64,000 nucleotides of DNA. It comes from Phytophthora quininea. Taxonomy: Eukaryota > Oomycota > Peronosporomycetes > Peronosporales > Peronosporaceae. The translations under genes were made by a program, and so were the position numbers. The notes under the pieces are model-generated. The model was not told the DNA's origin. It was given only the letters and a program-made list of their open reading frames with translations, and searched no databases. Below, one piece after another: positions 1 through 9,910 of this stretch; positions within the stretch are counted from its first letter, which is position 1; each line of letters starts with the position of its first letter. The DNA is taken from contig JAAVTG010000248.1 in assembly GCA_011947345.1 (NCBI GenBank), positions 124,001 to 188,000 of the forward strand, given 5' to 3'.

Positions 1-66
1 CGAGTTGCCGAGGAAGTGGTGGGCCATCTTCTTAGTCGAGGTGGGGGTCGAAGTCGACGGGGCCAT
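1..66 (-). CDS. Aldo/keto reductase, divergent copy (5' end only)
   Basis: The minus strand opens with an ATG at 66-64. The 22 codons present encode the same N-terminus (MAPSTSTPTSTKK, then MAHHFLGNS) as the plus-strand gene starting at 510. The rest lies outside the window. It belongs to the same Kv-beta/AKR6-like NADPH-dependent oxidoreductase family as its partner. Whether the whole gene is duplicated cannot be seen from here. Confidence 0.75.
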   Translation of the reverse strand, partial: MAPSTSTPTSTKKMAHHFLGNS

Positions 67-135
67 GGTGGTTGGTGGGGTGAGGTGGAGTGGAGTAGAG
101 TGGGTTAGTAGGTTGGATCTGTCGATCGCGGAGTA

Positions 136-150
136 GATTTGAGAATGAGT
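136..150 (-). promoter_or_regulatory. Inr/FPR-like core promoter, divergent copy
   Basis: Read on the minus strand this is ACTCATTCTCAAATC. It matches the known oomycete initiator (TCATTY) followed by its flanking promoter region (CAWTTT-like). It mirrors the element at 430-444 and lies about 75 bp upstream of the divergent ATG. Confidence 0.6.
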
Positions 151-429
151 GAGGCTGCTGCAGTCGTCGCAAAGAGATGTTTGTCATATTTTTCCTACCG
201 ATAGTTCTTTTGTCGATTCGTAAGCAATAGGTTATTTCGCGAATACGTGAACAGCGAGTTGTCTCACTTACGATAATGGAAACGCCTGCGGGCGTTCTCA
301 AGGAAACGTTGTACTGCCGAGATCGAGACCAACGCCGAAGGTGCTTACGAAATCGCTAGGCTCTAAAGGAGCTGGAAAGATGACAAGCACACGTGCCAAA
401 CATCTCTTTGCGACGACTGCAGCAGCCTC

Positions 430-444
430 ACTCATTCTCAAATC
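430..444 (+). promoter_or_regulatory. Inr/FPR-like core promoter of the aldo/keto reductase
   Basis: The sequence ACTCATTCTCAAATC fits the oomycete Inr plus FPR consensus. It sits about 75 bp upstream of the ATG at 510, giving a plausible short 5' UTR. It therefore supports choosing the ATG at 510 over an upstream in-frame start. Confidence 0.65.
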
Positions 445-509
445 TACTCCGCGATCGACAGATCCAATCTACTAACCCACTCTACTCCACCTCACCCCCA
501 CCAACCACC

Positions 510-1609
510 ATGGCCCCGTCGACTTCGACCCCCACCTCGACTAAGAAGATGGCCCACCACTTCCTCGGCAACTCGGGTCTGCTCGTCTCCAAGGTCTCGC
601 TCGGCTCCTGGGCCGACTACGACGACGTCACCTACACGATGGACGCGTGGTACGAGGTCATGAAGTTGGCGTTCGAGAACGGCATCAACCTCTTCGACAC
701 GGCCGAGATGTACGGCAACGGTCGATCGGAAGAATACCTGGGCCACGCCATCCAAAGAGGCATCCAGGAAGGCGTCTGGACTCGCGAAGACCTGGTGGTC
801 GTCACCAAGGAGTTCATGGGCTCTGATGGCCTCGCCGAGAGTGGACCCAACGGCCAGGGCAACAGCCGCAAGCACATCGTCGAGGGGCTCAAGGCGTCGC
901 TGCGCCGACTCGCCCTCGACTACGTCGATGTGGTCTTTGCCACCGCCCCGAACCGTTCACCCCCATCGAGGAGACCGTCCGTGCCATGAACTTCGTCATC
1001 GACCAAGGCTGGGCCTTCTACTGGGGGACCAGCGAGTGGCTGCCTTCCCAAATCCGCGAGGCCTGCGAGATCGCCGACCGCCTCGGACTCATCCGACCCA
1101 TCGCCGAGCAGGCCCAGTACAACATCCTCGAGCGCAGTAAGGTCGAGTTCGAGTTCCTGGACCTGTACAAGAAGTACAAGCTCGGACTCACGACCTGGTC
1201 GCCGCTTGCGTTCGGCACGCTCACCGGCAAGTACAGCGCCGGCGTGCCCGAAGGCTCCCGTTTCGCCGGCAAGATGTTTGGCCCCGGCACGCCGATGACC
1301 GAGGGCTTCGAGGACCGCGTCAAGATGGCCGGCCAGCTTAAACCGATCGCCGAGGAGCTGGGCTGCTCGCTCGCGCAGATGGCGATCGCCTGGGCCGTCT
1401 CGAACCAGAACGTGTCCACGGTGCTGCTGGGGGCGAGTCGCCCGTCCCAGCTCGAAGAGAACCTCAAGGCGCTGGAGCTCGTGCACAAGATCACGCCCGA
1501 GGTGAGGGCCAAGATCGACGCCGTCGTCAAGTTCGTGCCGAGCGTGTCCGAGATGGACCAATTCGCGCTGATGCGTAGCCGCCACCTCGAGCAGGAGCTT
1601 TCGAACTAG
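510..1609 (+). CDS. Aldo/keto reductase, Kv-beta (AKR6)-like, with one frameshift
   Basis: This is an NADPH-dependent (alpha/beta)8-barrel oxidoreductase of the potassium-channel-beta-subunit-like group, presumably cytosolic. Visible motifs are FDTAEMYGNGRSEEYLG, holding the catalytic Asp and Tyr near residues 60-70, VVVTKEF with the catalytic Lys, and the C-terminal cofactor-loop region VLLGASRPSQLEENL. The length, about 366 residues, is normal for the family. The frame breaks near 941: one C appears to be missing in GCC(C)ACC, exactly at the codon for the catalytic His of the FAHRPEP motif. After the break the second half is open to the TAG at 1607. Because the damage is one base in a C run, as elsewhere in this window, I read it as a probable sequencing error in an active gene. 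The ATG at 510 is preferred because it is conserved in the inverted copy and follows the Inr. Confidence 0.9.
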
Positions 1610-1709
1610 GAGGCAAACAACCCAGTGCACTGGGACGGCATAATTCCTTTGCTTGAGTATCTTCACCGTGACAGCTCATTTCCCTTTGTCCAACGAGCGC
1701 AGCGTCCAT

Positions 1710-3667
1710 TCACTCATCTGCATGACAGTCGGTGGTCCGGTTGTCGCTAACTAGCAGCCCGTCCTTCGCAACGATTTCTCGCCAAAAGCAGTCGCCGCCA
1801 GGCGATGCCAACGCGAACATTGCCCATGTCGACGCGTTCCCTCCACCACGGCGCGAGTCTAGCACCGCCGAAGCTGTTAATTCTGAACGAACGTCCTGTG
1901 GCTGGTAGTCGTAGCGAAACTCCGTGCCGTCGCCTTCGACACTGGTCGATCGCGAGAAAGAGTTTGCGAATTGAGTCACCAGTATGAAGGACCCGTTCTT
2001 GCCGAGACGATAGCTGACGCTACCAGCTAGCGGGTAGTCTTCCGTTTGGGAAACCGACACTGTTTGAACCTTCGAGTATGGTGCGCCATCGGCTTGACTG
2101 GAACCATTTCCTGGAGCAAGCGAGGTGACTGTCATCTTCGTCTGGACATGTGTGCGGCTCTCGAACCATTGATCCAAGCCGTCTGAAGAGTACATTTGCG
2201 TGTTGGAGAAGTCAAAGTGTTGCTGCAGTGTAAATTCTCCTCCCAGTCGAGGTAGCGACGCTACTTTTCACATACAGATCCCGCGACGCGGACGTCCAGA
2301 ACGCGCTGTTTAAGTCGGTGATACTGCCATTCCCAGACAACGTGACCGTGGCAGGCTCGGCGTATCGATCCACACGCTCCTCCAGAATATGCGCCCGTGT
2401 TGGGCGCACTGCGCCAGCGTCTTGGTAAACTAACAGTTGCCATCAATTAGCCAAAAAGCCTCTCCGTAAATGACGCGGAACGCGACAGCGTGGGGACACC
2501 GCCAAGAAATTTGCCGAGGAACGGCGTGAGGTTGAGAACGTACGTAGGCGCGTTCAAGGCGCCGATACCCACGATGGGCTTCCACAAGTACGGGCTTAAT
2601 CCACCCGTGAACACCAACGGAAACGGCCAGACCACTCCAACCACTTGGTCGTCCACCAGCACCTGCACCTCTCGAAAAGCGCCGTCTCCTCCACACGTTG
2701 TGCTTCCCGTTTGTTGGCCAAAATCTCCTCGACTCGACTTGACGCGGCTTCGTTTGTTCTCCTTGACGCGCATCGTCGAGTTGCTCGGTGGGTTCGAGTA
2801 GTAGAACTCGTCGCACTGGTGATGCGACAGAAACAGCTCGAGGAACAGCTCTCCGGTATTCTCCGGCAGCTCCACCGTTCGATGCGGCGGTCCTTGTCGA
2901 GCTGCTGTCGGCTTCTCAGAGAACCACCCGTAAGACTTGCTGCTGCTCGACACTGGCACAATTTGGTCCGGCCGCCGGACTGCTTTTGCTGCATCCAACG
3001 GACGGTAGAACTCGATCGCCACGTCCACCTCGAAGCGACTGGTGTACGTGGGGTTGACGATATTGTCGAGGGCCACTACCACCGTCCCGCCACTGTCGAA
3101 GACGCCGCCGTAGGGCGAGATGTCCTTGGTCACCGTCCACTGCACCGCGAATTGCTTTGACGGTTCTGCGGTGGACGTTCGAAGCAGCTCGACCCCATTC
3201 ACCCAGACCGCTGCAATGCGGTCGTACTGCACTCCAGCCTCACACGTTGCCGACCACTTGAGGTACGCGACCGAGTAGTCTGCGTCACAGGGGGCTTCAA
3301 AGGTCTCCACTGCAGGATGCCAATAGGAGTTTGCAAATTCGTGCGCGACCAGCGGCATGACACATGGGGCCCCTCTCACGTTGGCGTAGGGAGGACCCCC
3401 ACTTCCACCGCGCGCTCTACGGTTGGGACGCTGGAGCGATTGGGCCGCAGTTGGCTCTGGGCCGCCAGAAGCGTCACGGCGGCGTGTCGGACCCGAGAAA
3501 AGATGCCATTCCCATCGGGTGGCGCTTCTCTGTTCGTGGACTCGAATCGGCGCTAGGAATTCGCGGATGGAGGCTGTCTGTGAGAACGACCCCGAGTGTG
3601 CTGTGGGTGGGCAGATGGAGAAGTAAAGACGCTTGGAAGTTGCTGGTGGTGTTGATGGGGATAACAT
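1710..3667 (-). CDS. Peptide-N-glycosidase A (PNGase A)-like amidase, frameshifted
   Basis: The protein resembles the PNGase A family, secretory-pathway enzymes that cleave the glycosylamine bond and release N-glycans from asparagine. Supporting stretches are the beta-sandwich start PLVAHEFANSYWHPAV, VNGVELLRTSTAEP, WTVTKDISPYGGVF and DNIVNPTYTSRFEVDVAIEFY, and near the C-terminus HFDFSNTQMYSSDG. Three frames must be joined. Breaks lie near 2490, near 2435 (GATGGCAACTG is one C short of reading DGNLLVYQD) and near 2250 (one G short in a G run). The C-terminus ends at 1710 after a Cys-containing tail. The 5' end is uncertain: the conserved domain starts near 3420, and the 80 codons upstream look like translated leader. 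No signal peptide is evident, so a further frameshift or an intron may hide it. Confidence 0.75.
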
Positions 3668-4117
3668 ATCATGCGCTGTGCGGTTTCCTGGGGCAAAGCG
3701 CTTAACGACTTGCTGCCAACTATCGAGATGGTGGGATTTGGGACCGCTTGTGGCTCCAAAATGAGGAGTAGCCGTTGAGTCTCTCGGAAGGAGCCATACC
3801 CGATGCCGGCGTTTAACTTTGCGTTGGCCACGAAATTCCTTGGTGAATCTTCCACAGCTCCCTGGTACGCTTCAAAACACGATTTACGCTTCACGAAGTC
3901 CAAATGGGCCAAGCTTCACGGACTGTTCTTCAGGAACATTTACAGACAGGTCGCTATGCCATTTCATGACAATGGCCCTGTGCACCTCGCTCAGGGGATG
4001 ATTTCTTGCTGTCTTTTAAACGCTGCCAACTTCGACTTGAACCCTGCTGCCGTCACACTGCGTTCTCGAATTACGAAATGGTCTTTCTAAATCGCCATTT
4101 GGTATTTTGCCGCCACG
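3668..4117. other. Gene-free spacer upstream of the MYB cluster
   Basis: Small open frames exist on both strands here, but none shows a recognisable motif or good codon use. I see no RNA gene or repeat. It probably carries the promoter of the first MYB gene and that of the PNGase A-like gene. Confidence 0.5.
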
Positions 4118-4725
4118 GTGAAAGCACCACCTCAAGCCGATGATCTCCCCGAAGTGATGCAAGAGCTACTGGCGGTGCGCCAGATATTGCACTACTTGCC
4201 GGTGACTACCTCGACCGACCAAGGATGGACGGAACACGAACAGCACCTCTTTTGGGTGGCGCTCGCCCAACACCCACAGGGCCCTTGGAGCGTCATCGCC
4301 GCCTTCATCGGCACCAAATCGACTCGACAGACCATGACACACGGCCAAAAACTGCGTCAAAGTTTTACCGCTGGCATGAGCGCCTCCGCCAGAACCCAAC
4401 CGCAAGCATGCTTATGGACGGCGTTTCAGTATCGATCCAGCCTGAATCTTCATTCGCCATGGTTGAACCTGTCGCGCCTGCTGATCCCCATGTGGCGATG
4501 CCTTCAAGTTCTTCTGGTGGCGCGGCGCTCTTTCCAGGAGTCCAGGGGCACCCGAACATCTCGGCCGGTACAGCTCGAGTTGTCGAGTTGATGATGTCCG
4601 AAACGTCGGTGGAGGAGGCCGACGCTGCCGATGGCTTGGAGATGCTGCCTCAAGACCTTTTAGACGAGCTGTTTGAGAACCTGACGGACGAAGACTTTGC
4701 CGAGTTGAACCAGGCCGCGCACTGA
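4118..4725 (+). CDS. MYB-related transcription factor, cluster copy 1 (frameshifted)
   Basis: This is a single-repeat MYB protein. The DNA-binding repeat reads WTEHEQHLFWVALAQHP, GPWSVIAAFIGTKSTRQ, then TMTHGQKLRQ, a variant of the SHAQKYF signature in helix 3. A conserved leader DLPEVMQELLAVRQILHYLP precedes it. One A is missing near 4363 (CAAAG for CAAAAG), after which the frame continues with FYRWHERLRQNP and an acidic C-terminal tail, DLLDELFENLTDEDFAELNQ, typical of an activation domain. The first in-frame ATG is at 4157, inside the conserved leader. The true start may therefore lie in an upstream exon, and 4118 marks only the open frame. The three following genes are paralogues. Confidence 0.75.
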
Positions 4726-5392
4726 CGGGGTGGGAAGGAGGGCGCTCTCTTCGCAGTTTGCATATTGGCGCTCTTGCGTCGTGTTAGAGTCGTGTCTGAA
4801 AGTTGGATGTTTCGTTTCGATTGAACTAAAGTGGATCCACAACTAGTGAAAACGGTTTAGCTGGATATTTCCGGTGGCCGACACCTTCACTCACCAAGTC
4901 GCTATTTTTCGGTGGTCGTCACGCGCGATTTCTGAAGCTCAAGTCAAAACTTGATGTTGAAGGCACTCCAAAAGCACCTCGAAAGTCACCCAAGCAAGTG
5001 CAGTTGGCGTTGGCCCACAGCAATTCTGTCCTACCAGTCTGTTCAACGAGATTATGATGCTGTGGATGGATGCTCGGCTGAGGCGAAACCACCATGACGA
5101 TCTTCCCTGGTGGTTGCGAGCGTATCGGGATCACTTGAAACTGCAGAGTCTCACTGAGACGTCGGATAGCGATCTGTGCACAGTGGCAACGTGAGCCCCA
5201 AGACACCATATTGACCACGTTTGGTTGCAGTGCAAGCCCAGAAGCGGACTGACAGGCGGCCCTTGAAATGGCATTTCCGGACTGAAAGGTTGGATTTTTA
5301 TGGACAACGGCCAAAACTCTTCGGTTTAACGAAATTTGCGTTCTCTCAGAGTCGGGTAGGTGCTGTGGATTCTGTCAGCGCCGTCGAGCAGC

Positions 5393-6160
5393 ATGCAGGC
5401 CCCTTGCAATGGCCACTTGCCAATTTGCGGGATGATCTCCAAGAAAGTGTACCAAGAGTTGATATCCGTGCGCCGAATGCTCCAGTACCTGCCGGTATCA
5501 CCTGCCACCGAGAACAGGTGGACGCCCGACGAGCGAGATCGCTTTTGGGCGGCCCTCGACCGCTATCCGCGAGGGCCCTGGACTTCTATCGCGAACTATA
5601 TCGGCTCGAAATCGACTCGCCAGGCCATGACCCACGGCCAAAAGCTGCGGCAGAAACTCAAGCGGTGGATGACTCGCCTGCAGTGCAACCCAAACGCTCG
5701 CTCACTGATGGTCGACATGCCACTTCCCGCGGCAAAGCCTGTCAGGACCGAGCCAAGTATGGCAACTTCGTCCAGTTCTCTTGGTCAGGGGGACAATACA
5801 TCTGGATCGTGCGGCAGGATCAGGCTTGCGGACAGTGGAGACCCGTAATGAATCGGAATCTCGCTGCAGATTGGAGGCCAAAACCTTTCAAAAGAGAACA
5901 GTCAGGCCCGACCAAAACACGCTGCCACTTCAATCGCGGCTCCACGATTCGACGAGAGTGCTGGCGCAGTTGAATCAAGAGATAACCTGCCAGGCTACCT
6001 GGGCTATCTGCAAGAGCTGTTCGAACCTCAGGCATCGACGTTAACCGCTGCAGGGTTGTCAGAGGCGCCGTACCCGACGGACGAGACTTCTATGCCAGCT
6101 CGTCTGCTTGAAGAACTAGCCGACGCCTTGTTCGTCGATCAATCGAACGAGCACAGCTGA
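5393..6160 (+). CDS. MYB-related transcription factor, cluster copy 2 (frameshifted)
   Basis: The MYB repeat reads RWTPDERDRFWAALDRYP, GPWTSIANYIGSKSTRQ and AMTHGQKLRQKLKRW, followed by the conserved MTRLQCNPNARSLM. The leader YQELISVRRMLQYLPVSP matches the other cluster members. The frame is open to 5848. The expected acidic C-terminus (GYLQELFEPQ, then LLEELADALFVDQ) is found in another frame, ending at the TGA at 6158. At least one indel between about 5800 and 5980 is therefore needed. The start at 5393 is the first ATG in frame, and an upstream exon is possible. Probable nuclear regulator; targets unknown. Confidence 0.7.
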
Positions 6161-6849
6161 CACAGCATATTACGAATTGATCCAGGGGCCAACAAGGTTG
6201 AGCTAAAGCATTGCAAATGGTTATTTCACGGCGAATATTTGCTCTCGAGAGCACATCGTCTAATCCTCCACGCCCACCCTGGCATCGGAGGTGCCGCTGC
6301 AATGAAGTCGTTTTCTGTGCCGACATCGGCAAAAGCCCCAACATCGACGACAAAAGACCGAAATTGAATATAAACCGAAAAAATAAACTATGATTGCAGT
6401 GAGATAGTGGACTTCAGTAATTTGGCTTCAAGTGATTCATACTAACCTTACCGGTTTGTAGTGCGAACGAGACATATCCCCAACCGGCAAATACGGTCAG
6501 GACGTTCGTGGTGCGGGTCCAGTTCTGGGTTCGCTGCCTTACATTATCCCCGCTATCTATCCAAGTCCTGGACCTGAATAAAACCAACTGCGGCTTTCTG
6601 AAGGACGAGTCCACAGGCCTCCTCCGACTCCATCGAGACCAACCATGGTTGCGCGTTGGCGGTCGTATATTTTCCTGGATTCTCGTCGTTCTAAACAAGG
6701 ACATTCACTGTCCAGCCGACCGCCACCCTCAACATTGTGATGTGCTTCGGTGCCCACAAAACTCAGCGCCGCTGAGTGAACGACCGTCCACCCCCGCGGC
6801 CTTCTGTCATTCAAGTTTTCTCCACGAAGCCCTGACTTGTCGACACAGC
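6161..6849. other. Spacer between MYB copies 2 and 3
   Basis: An open frame runs through part of this stretch on the plus strand, but its translation has no MYB similarity and no good start codon. I see no other feature. Confidence 0.4.
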
Positions 6850-7586
6850 CATGATCTCCCTGAAGTACTGAAGGAGTTGATGTCCGTCCGCCAAGTTCTT
6901 CATTATCTGCCAGCTTCGCCATCGACGCAAACGGGCTGGATCCCGCAGGAGTCGCAACTCTTCTGGATGGCACTTGCCCAGTATCCACGGGGGCCCTGGA
7001 CAGTCATCGCCGAGTTCATCGGCTCCAAGTCGACACGGCAGGACTCATGGCCAGGCTGCAGAAGCTAAAGCGCTGGAACAAGCGTCTGCGTCGGAACCCT
7101 GCCGTGGGCTCTCTAATGGATGAAATCTGCGTCAGCCCCGGCGGACAGGTCTCAATGGGGTGCTCGCCGATGATCGCTGAACAACCGCACCATCGTCAAA
7201 TACGTGACGCTGTCGTTGTAAAGGAAGAGGAGATGCAAACGGACGGAGTCTCGGACAGCGTCGACAACTACTGCAGGCAGCAGGACTTGTACTCAATGAG
7301 ACTCCTAGACGGCATCGCATCGGCACCCCCGCTGCCCAACGCTCCGTTAGAGGTCCGACCACCGTTTAGTCGCTGTTTCCCTGAGTTTGGTAGAGTTGCC
7401 TCCGGCTTCGGGGTGAACGGTGGCGATAGTCTGGTCGAATTGATCGAGGTAAACGAGCAGAATTGTGATCGCATGACCGTTAAGTTGCCTCGTGTGTCGT
7501 TTCGCGTCGTTCATGTGGTCTCGGTAGTCGACGATTCTGAACCAAACGCCGCGAACCCGAATCTGAACTCGTGGAGTCAGAAATGA
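6850..7586 (+). pseudogene. MYB-related gene, cluster copy 3 (probably decayed)
   Basis: The leader HDLPEVLKELMSVRQVLHYLP and the MYB repeat WIPQESQLFWMALAQYP, GPWTVIAEFIGSKSTRQ are intact. The recognition-helix block (A)MTHGQKLRQ is then damaged. Compared with its neighbours, the sequence near 7043-7066 has lost about ten bases in three places, shifting the frame, after which LKRWNKRLRRNPAVGSLMD resumes. This is more than a one-base error and removes DNA-contacting residues. The tail up to 7586 lacks the acidic end seen in copies 1 and 2. There is no convincing ATG upstream of the leader. I infer an inactivated tandem duplicate. Confidence 0.6.
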
Positions 7587-8139
7587 GTTTGCATACCGAG
7601 GGCTTTTCTTGTTACTTGGAGGCTATCAGACTTGCTTTCCAACTCGAAAGAGCAAGACGTGCATTGATTGGCATGGTGCAAGTGGTATCCACCTCCCATA
7701 GTGGAGATTGAGTCCATTTCCGGGCCGCCTCAAGCGACGGCGGAATCGTCTACACTGCCATCCGCCGCCTCACATCGTCTACCGCCCACCGTCCTCCTCC
7801 TCGGGAACGGCTGAGTTGTTGGTGGCGTGCCGTCGTATTGTCTGCAGCAAGGATTCCGTTGGCTCCTTGTGTAGCGATTGCTTTAACGACCGGGTCGAAG
7901 CCTTTCCACCTCGTCACAAGAACGCTGCCTCAGCTGTCTCACCCCACCACTCTGCCTTGACCGTATGCAACGAGTCGAGCTTGACGTGGGGCCGGAGATG
8001 GATACTTTTGTTTGGAGAGCAAACTACTGCTCGCAACGACACGTATCGGTGCCAATTTAACACTTGCAACAACGACGATCGCCTCGCGGTCGGACACTCG
8101 ACAATTCCCCTCGTACTAAGAACAAGCACGACGCGACGC

Positions 8140-8676
8140 GATGATTTCCCCGAGGTCATGCAGGAGCTGCTGGCTGTTCGCCAAGTGCTGCACTACCTGC
8201 CCGAGTCCCAGTCCACCGAGAAAGGGTGGTCGCCTCACGAGCAGCAACTCTTCTGGGTCGCTCTGGCCAAGTACCCGCAAGGTCCATGGACGTCCATCGC
8301 CGACTTCATCGGCACCAAGTCGACGCGGCAGGCCATGACGCACGCGCAGAAGCTGCGTCAGAAACTCAAGCGCTGGAACAGTCGACTGCGTAGCAACCCG
8401 GCGGTGAGTTCGCTCATGGACAGCGTCACCGTCTCGTCGGATGGCAACGTCGCCGTCTCCAGTGACGTCGCGACCGTCTCAACGGAACCGACGGAGCTGG
8501 AAAGCAAAGACCGTGAGCTGCATTCTGGGCCGTCGAATCAGACGCAACACGGCGAGGTGGACGCCATTCCCCACGAGTTCGTCGACCGTTTGGCCAATTC
8601 TCTCATGGGCGAAGAAGATCAGGACGACGACGAGGTGACGGACGAACAGCTCAAGGAGCTCGATGACGGAAAGTAA
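8140..8676 (+). CDS. MYB-related transcription factor, cluster copy 4 (intact repeat)
   Basis: This is the best-preserved member of the cluster. The repeat reads GWSPHEQQLFWVALAKYP, GPWTSIADFIGTKSTRQ and AMTHAQKLRQKLKRW in one uninterrupted frame, followed by NSRLRSNPAVSSLMD. A Ser/Thr/Val-rich linker and an acidic tail (EEDQDDDEVTDEQLKELDD) come next. The open frame extends upstream to 7708, but that part has no ATG and looks non-coding. The first ATG in frame is at 8158, inside the conserved leader. A short upstream exon supplying the true start is likely but not visible. The recognition block here is THAQKLRQK rather than THAQKYRQK. Confidence 0.8.
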   Translation, partial: DDFPEVMQELLAVRQVLHYLPESQSTEKGWSPHEQQLFWVALAKYPQGPWTSIADFIGTKSTRQAMTHAQKLRQKLKRWNSRLRSNPAVSSLMDSVTVSSDGNVAVSSDVATVSTEPTELESKDRELHSGPSNQTQHGEVDAIPHEFVDRLANSLMGEEDQDDDEVTDEQLKELDDGK

Positions 8677-8735
8677 CAGTTTTTATGCGCCTTCATAGAG
8701 TACTACATGTAATTCAGTGCAAAAACATCGATCCA

Positions 8736-9805
8736 ATGAGTTCGTCTTGCTTCCTGTTCGAGGGCGTGGTATGGCGGCTGCAGGAACGCAAGACGACCTT
8801 CTACGCGCCTCGCTACAGCCAGGAGCGTCTGCTTGTCCGGCGCCAAGTGCTGCCGTTCTGGAGCCGACCACAGCCGATCGCGCAGCTGAGCGAACAGGGC
8901 GAGTTTGTGGTGCTGCATGTGGAGGACGGAGACGCTGCCAAAGTCAGTGGAGACGCCAAAGAGAGCAAAAACTGCTGCGGGTGACGGCGAGGGCCATGAG
9001 CGACCTCCTCAGAGCTCAAAAGTACCAGACAGCAGCCAGGACGCAGACGCTCGAGCTGTTTGTGGACGTGGAGCACACGCGGGAGAAGCTGCAGCGGTGT
9101 CTGCAGGCTCCCAATGGTGAAGAGACCGAGAAGAAGCTGCTGGACGACGCCTTTGAAGCGTTGGAGAAGGCTCAGCAGAGTACGGAGAGGGAGGCGGCAC
9201 TGGCACTTTACAAACAGGCCGAGAGCAGCTTCTACGAGGCTGAAAAAGTGCTGAGAGACGACAGGTCCAGGGAGCTGGTTAAGACCAGGAGAGGAGACTT
9301 GCAACGCACGATCCGCACACTGGAGGAGGCCGTCAATGGAGCCAAGAGGAGCAATGCGAAGCTGAGAGAGCGTCCCGTGGAGACGACACCCGAGACGACG
9401 GACATCAGCGCGAGGCTGGAGGAGCTGCGGGAGTTTGCGGCGCGACAGGAGATCGACCAGACGACGGATTTGGCGTCGAGACTGGCGGCGTTGAAGAACG
9501 AGAAAGCAGGACCTGCTGCTCCAGTGAGAGATCTAGCTGAACGATTGCGTCGACTGCGTAGAGACGACGGACCAGCCGCAGTTGTTCAAGTGGCAGGAGA
9601 GACGACGGGCAAGAAGAATGCTGCGGATCGGATTATTGAGCAGGTGGCAGATGAGATCGCGATGGGGATTGATGATGCGGACTTCGAAGAGGATCAAGAA
9701 TTGGACTGCGACAGCGACAGTGACAGTAGTCAGAGCTCCGGCAGCTCAAGCAGCAGCAAGTCGAGTGAGCAGTCGGATACGCAAATGAAATCGACCAAGA
9801 AGTAA
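8736..9805 (+). CDS. Coiled-coil protein with acidic serine-rich tail, function unknown
   Basis: I do not recognise this family. The ATG at 8736 starts an N-terminal globular-looking region (FLFEGVVWRLQERKTTFYAP). The frame then slips near 8965, probably one base, and continues as EQKLLRVTARAMSDLLRAQKY. The rest is mostly charged alpha-helix with heptad-like spacing (ISARLEELREFAARQ, LASRLAALKNEK, LAERLRRLRR), consistent with coiled coil. It ends in a low-complexity acidic/serine tail (DCDSDSDSSQSSGSSSSS) that could be phosphorylated. The section around 9050-9250 is vaguely like a helical-bundle interaction domain, but this is not a firm call. It lies about 100 bp upstream of the DRC10-like gene on the same strand. 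Confidence 0.6.
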
Positions 9806-9910
9806 GAGTTGCGAACGTGAGATCATGTCAGCCGCTAAATATGGAGAGCAACTTTCATTTCCAGTTGTGTTTGTTGCCAAGGAGGCTCCAGTCGTGAAAG
9901 GCGGATAGCA

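Larger units (their letters stand above)
1..575. repeat. Head-to-head inverted repeat around the aldo/keto reductase promoter
   Basis: Bases 1-183 are the near-perfect reverse complement of bases 397-575, with only a few substitutions and one- to four-base indels between the arms. The left arm runs off the window edge, so its true length is unknown. Each arm holds an oomycete Inr-like element, the 5' UTR and the first codons of an aldo/keto reductase. About 210 bp of unique sequence separates them. The arrangement implies two divergently transcribed gene copies sharing a promoter, or an inverted-join assembly artefact. Confidence 0.9.
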
